Made by a program: the position numbers and the translations under genes. A stretch of DNA of 64,000 nt from UBA4744 sp963717135 (GTDB taxonomy: Bacteria > Actinomycetota > Acidimicrobiia > Spongiisociales > UBA4744). Shown here piece by piece: positions 63,579-64,000 of the stretch; the stretch's first letter is position 1; each line of letters opens with the position of its first letter. Below the pieces are notes generated by a model that did no database searches, had not been told where the DNA came from, and saw only the letters and a program-made list of their open reading frames with translations. The stretch covers positions 1 through 64,000 of the forward strand of contig CAVQVN010000010.1 of NCBI GenBank assembly GCA_963717135.1, in the 5' to 3' direction.

Positions 63579-63736
63579 GAATGCCTGATAGGTCTGTAGG
63601 TGTGTTGCGGGTTCTGTTCCCGTAGCGTTGTAGGGGTCTTGGCGGGGCTCCCGCTGAGGGAAACCGGGTACGTCGTCCCATATGTCGGACTCCAAGGTTT
63701 CCGGAGTGCGCGAAGTCTTCCGAACAACTCCCCGAC

Positions 63737-63967
63737 TCAGGATCCTTTGCGCGCTGCGCGCCAACGAGCAGCGAATACGATCGCCAAGCCCACCACCACG
63801 AGGATTGCCGTCTGTGGCACCCAATTGATCAGTGTGTCAGAGGCGGAATGGCTGGCGGAGTCGATGCGGACGAAGTTGGCGACAGAAGCGACGATGATCG
63901 CCGCAGCGAGGACCCATCCGAGCAGGCCGAGGCGGCAGGTCGGTCGCACCACATCATCGTCGGACAT
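63737..63967 (-). CDS. Small two-TM membrane protein
   Basis: A 76-residue protein from ATG 63967 behind AAGGAG. Two hydrophobic helices (LLGWVLAAAIIVASVANFV, TAILVVVGLAIVFAARW) with a Ser-rich loop and a basic C-terminus. No family recognised. Lies to the right of the IS in the accessory region. Confidence 0.6.
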   Translation of the reverse strand: MSDDDVVRPTCRLGLLGWVLAAAIIVASVANFVRIDSASHSASDTLINWVPQTAILVVVGLAIVFAARWRAARKGS

Positions 63968-64000
63968 CGGAGTCGTTCTCCTTTTGCGTGTCACGCAGCC

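Larger units (their letters stand above)
62148..63581 (+). mobile_element. IS110/IS1111-group insertion sequence
   Basis: Contains a DEDD transposase and 15-bp perfect inverted repeats, ATGAGGGAGCGGGCC at 62155-62169 and its complement at 63564-63578. Subterminal inverted repeats and a long non-coding stretch downstream of the transposase fit the IS1111 subgroup. The ends are approximate (a few bp outside the repeats). About 1.43 kb. Confidence 0.8.

Overview
The window is high-GC DNA with actinobacterial gene content: a short RpoD, BldD-like, RecO, HrcA and DnaJ proteins, a dimeric GlyRS, and sugar-importer genes without their own ATPase. The organisation fits a lineage such as Acidimicrobiia. 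That placement is inferred from gene content, as no rRNA is present.

Layout. (1) Positions 1-7439 hold one end of an integrated element. An integrase and excisionase sit beside an intact tRNA-Asn(GTT). Further left is a minus-strand operon of mostly overlapping small genes: an SSB-like protein, zinc ribbons, an ArdC-like metalloprotease, SSB, an HTH protein and a 24-residue ORF. It leads into a MobF relaxase-helicase broken by several frameshifts. A 200-bp imperfect inverted repeat lies in the operon leader and covers the first gene's Shine-Dalgarno sequence.

(2) Positions 7440-54366 are chromosomal backbone: rpoD-dnaG, a sugar ABC importer, glyS, uppS, recO, then a long housekeeping run on the minus strand. 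That run is era, CNNM, ybeY, a PgpH-type HD hydrolase, phoH, HIT, mtaB, a bldD-like gene, rsmE, dnaJ, hrcA, hemW and lepA. rpsT, holA, a divergent folP, comEC/comEA, ppk2, lgt, leuS, a lipoprotein serpin and an ABC exporter follow. Several intergenic gaps carry tandem heptanucleotide tracts, and one 0.8-kb gap (39.8-40.5 kb) holds three copies of a larger repeat with hairpins.

(3) From about 54.4 kb to the right end the DNA looks accessory. It begins at a 47-bp 3'-half remnant of tRNA-Ala(GGC), the signature of an attachment site. It holds an AbiEii-type antitoxin-like gene with a truncated toxin, a GNAT, a nitroreductase, a beta-propeller lipoprotein, and an ECF sigma factor coupled to a membrane protein with an almost identical internal duplication. 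An IS110/IS1111-group insertion sequence with 15-bp inverted repeats follows; its long downstream non-coding segment may encode a guide RNA.

Functionally, the backbone combines replication initiation (DnaG, HolA), translation and ribosome maturation (GlyRS, LeuRS, YbeY, Era, RsmE, LepA, S20), heat-shock control (CIRCE/HrcA/DnaJ), probable c-di-AMP turnover (PgpH), DNA uptake (ComEA/ComEC), and sugar uptake and hydrolysis. The two flanking elements appear partly decayed.
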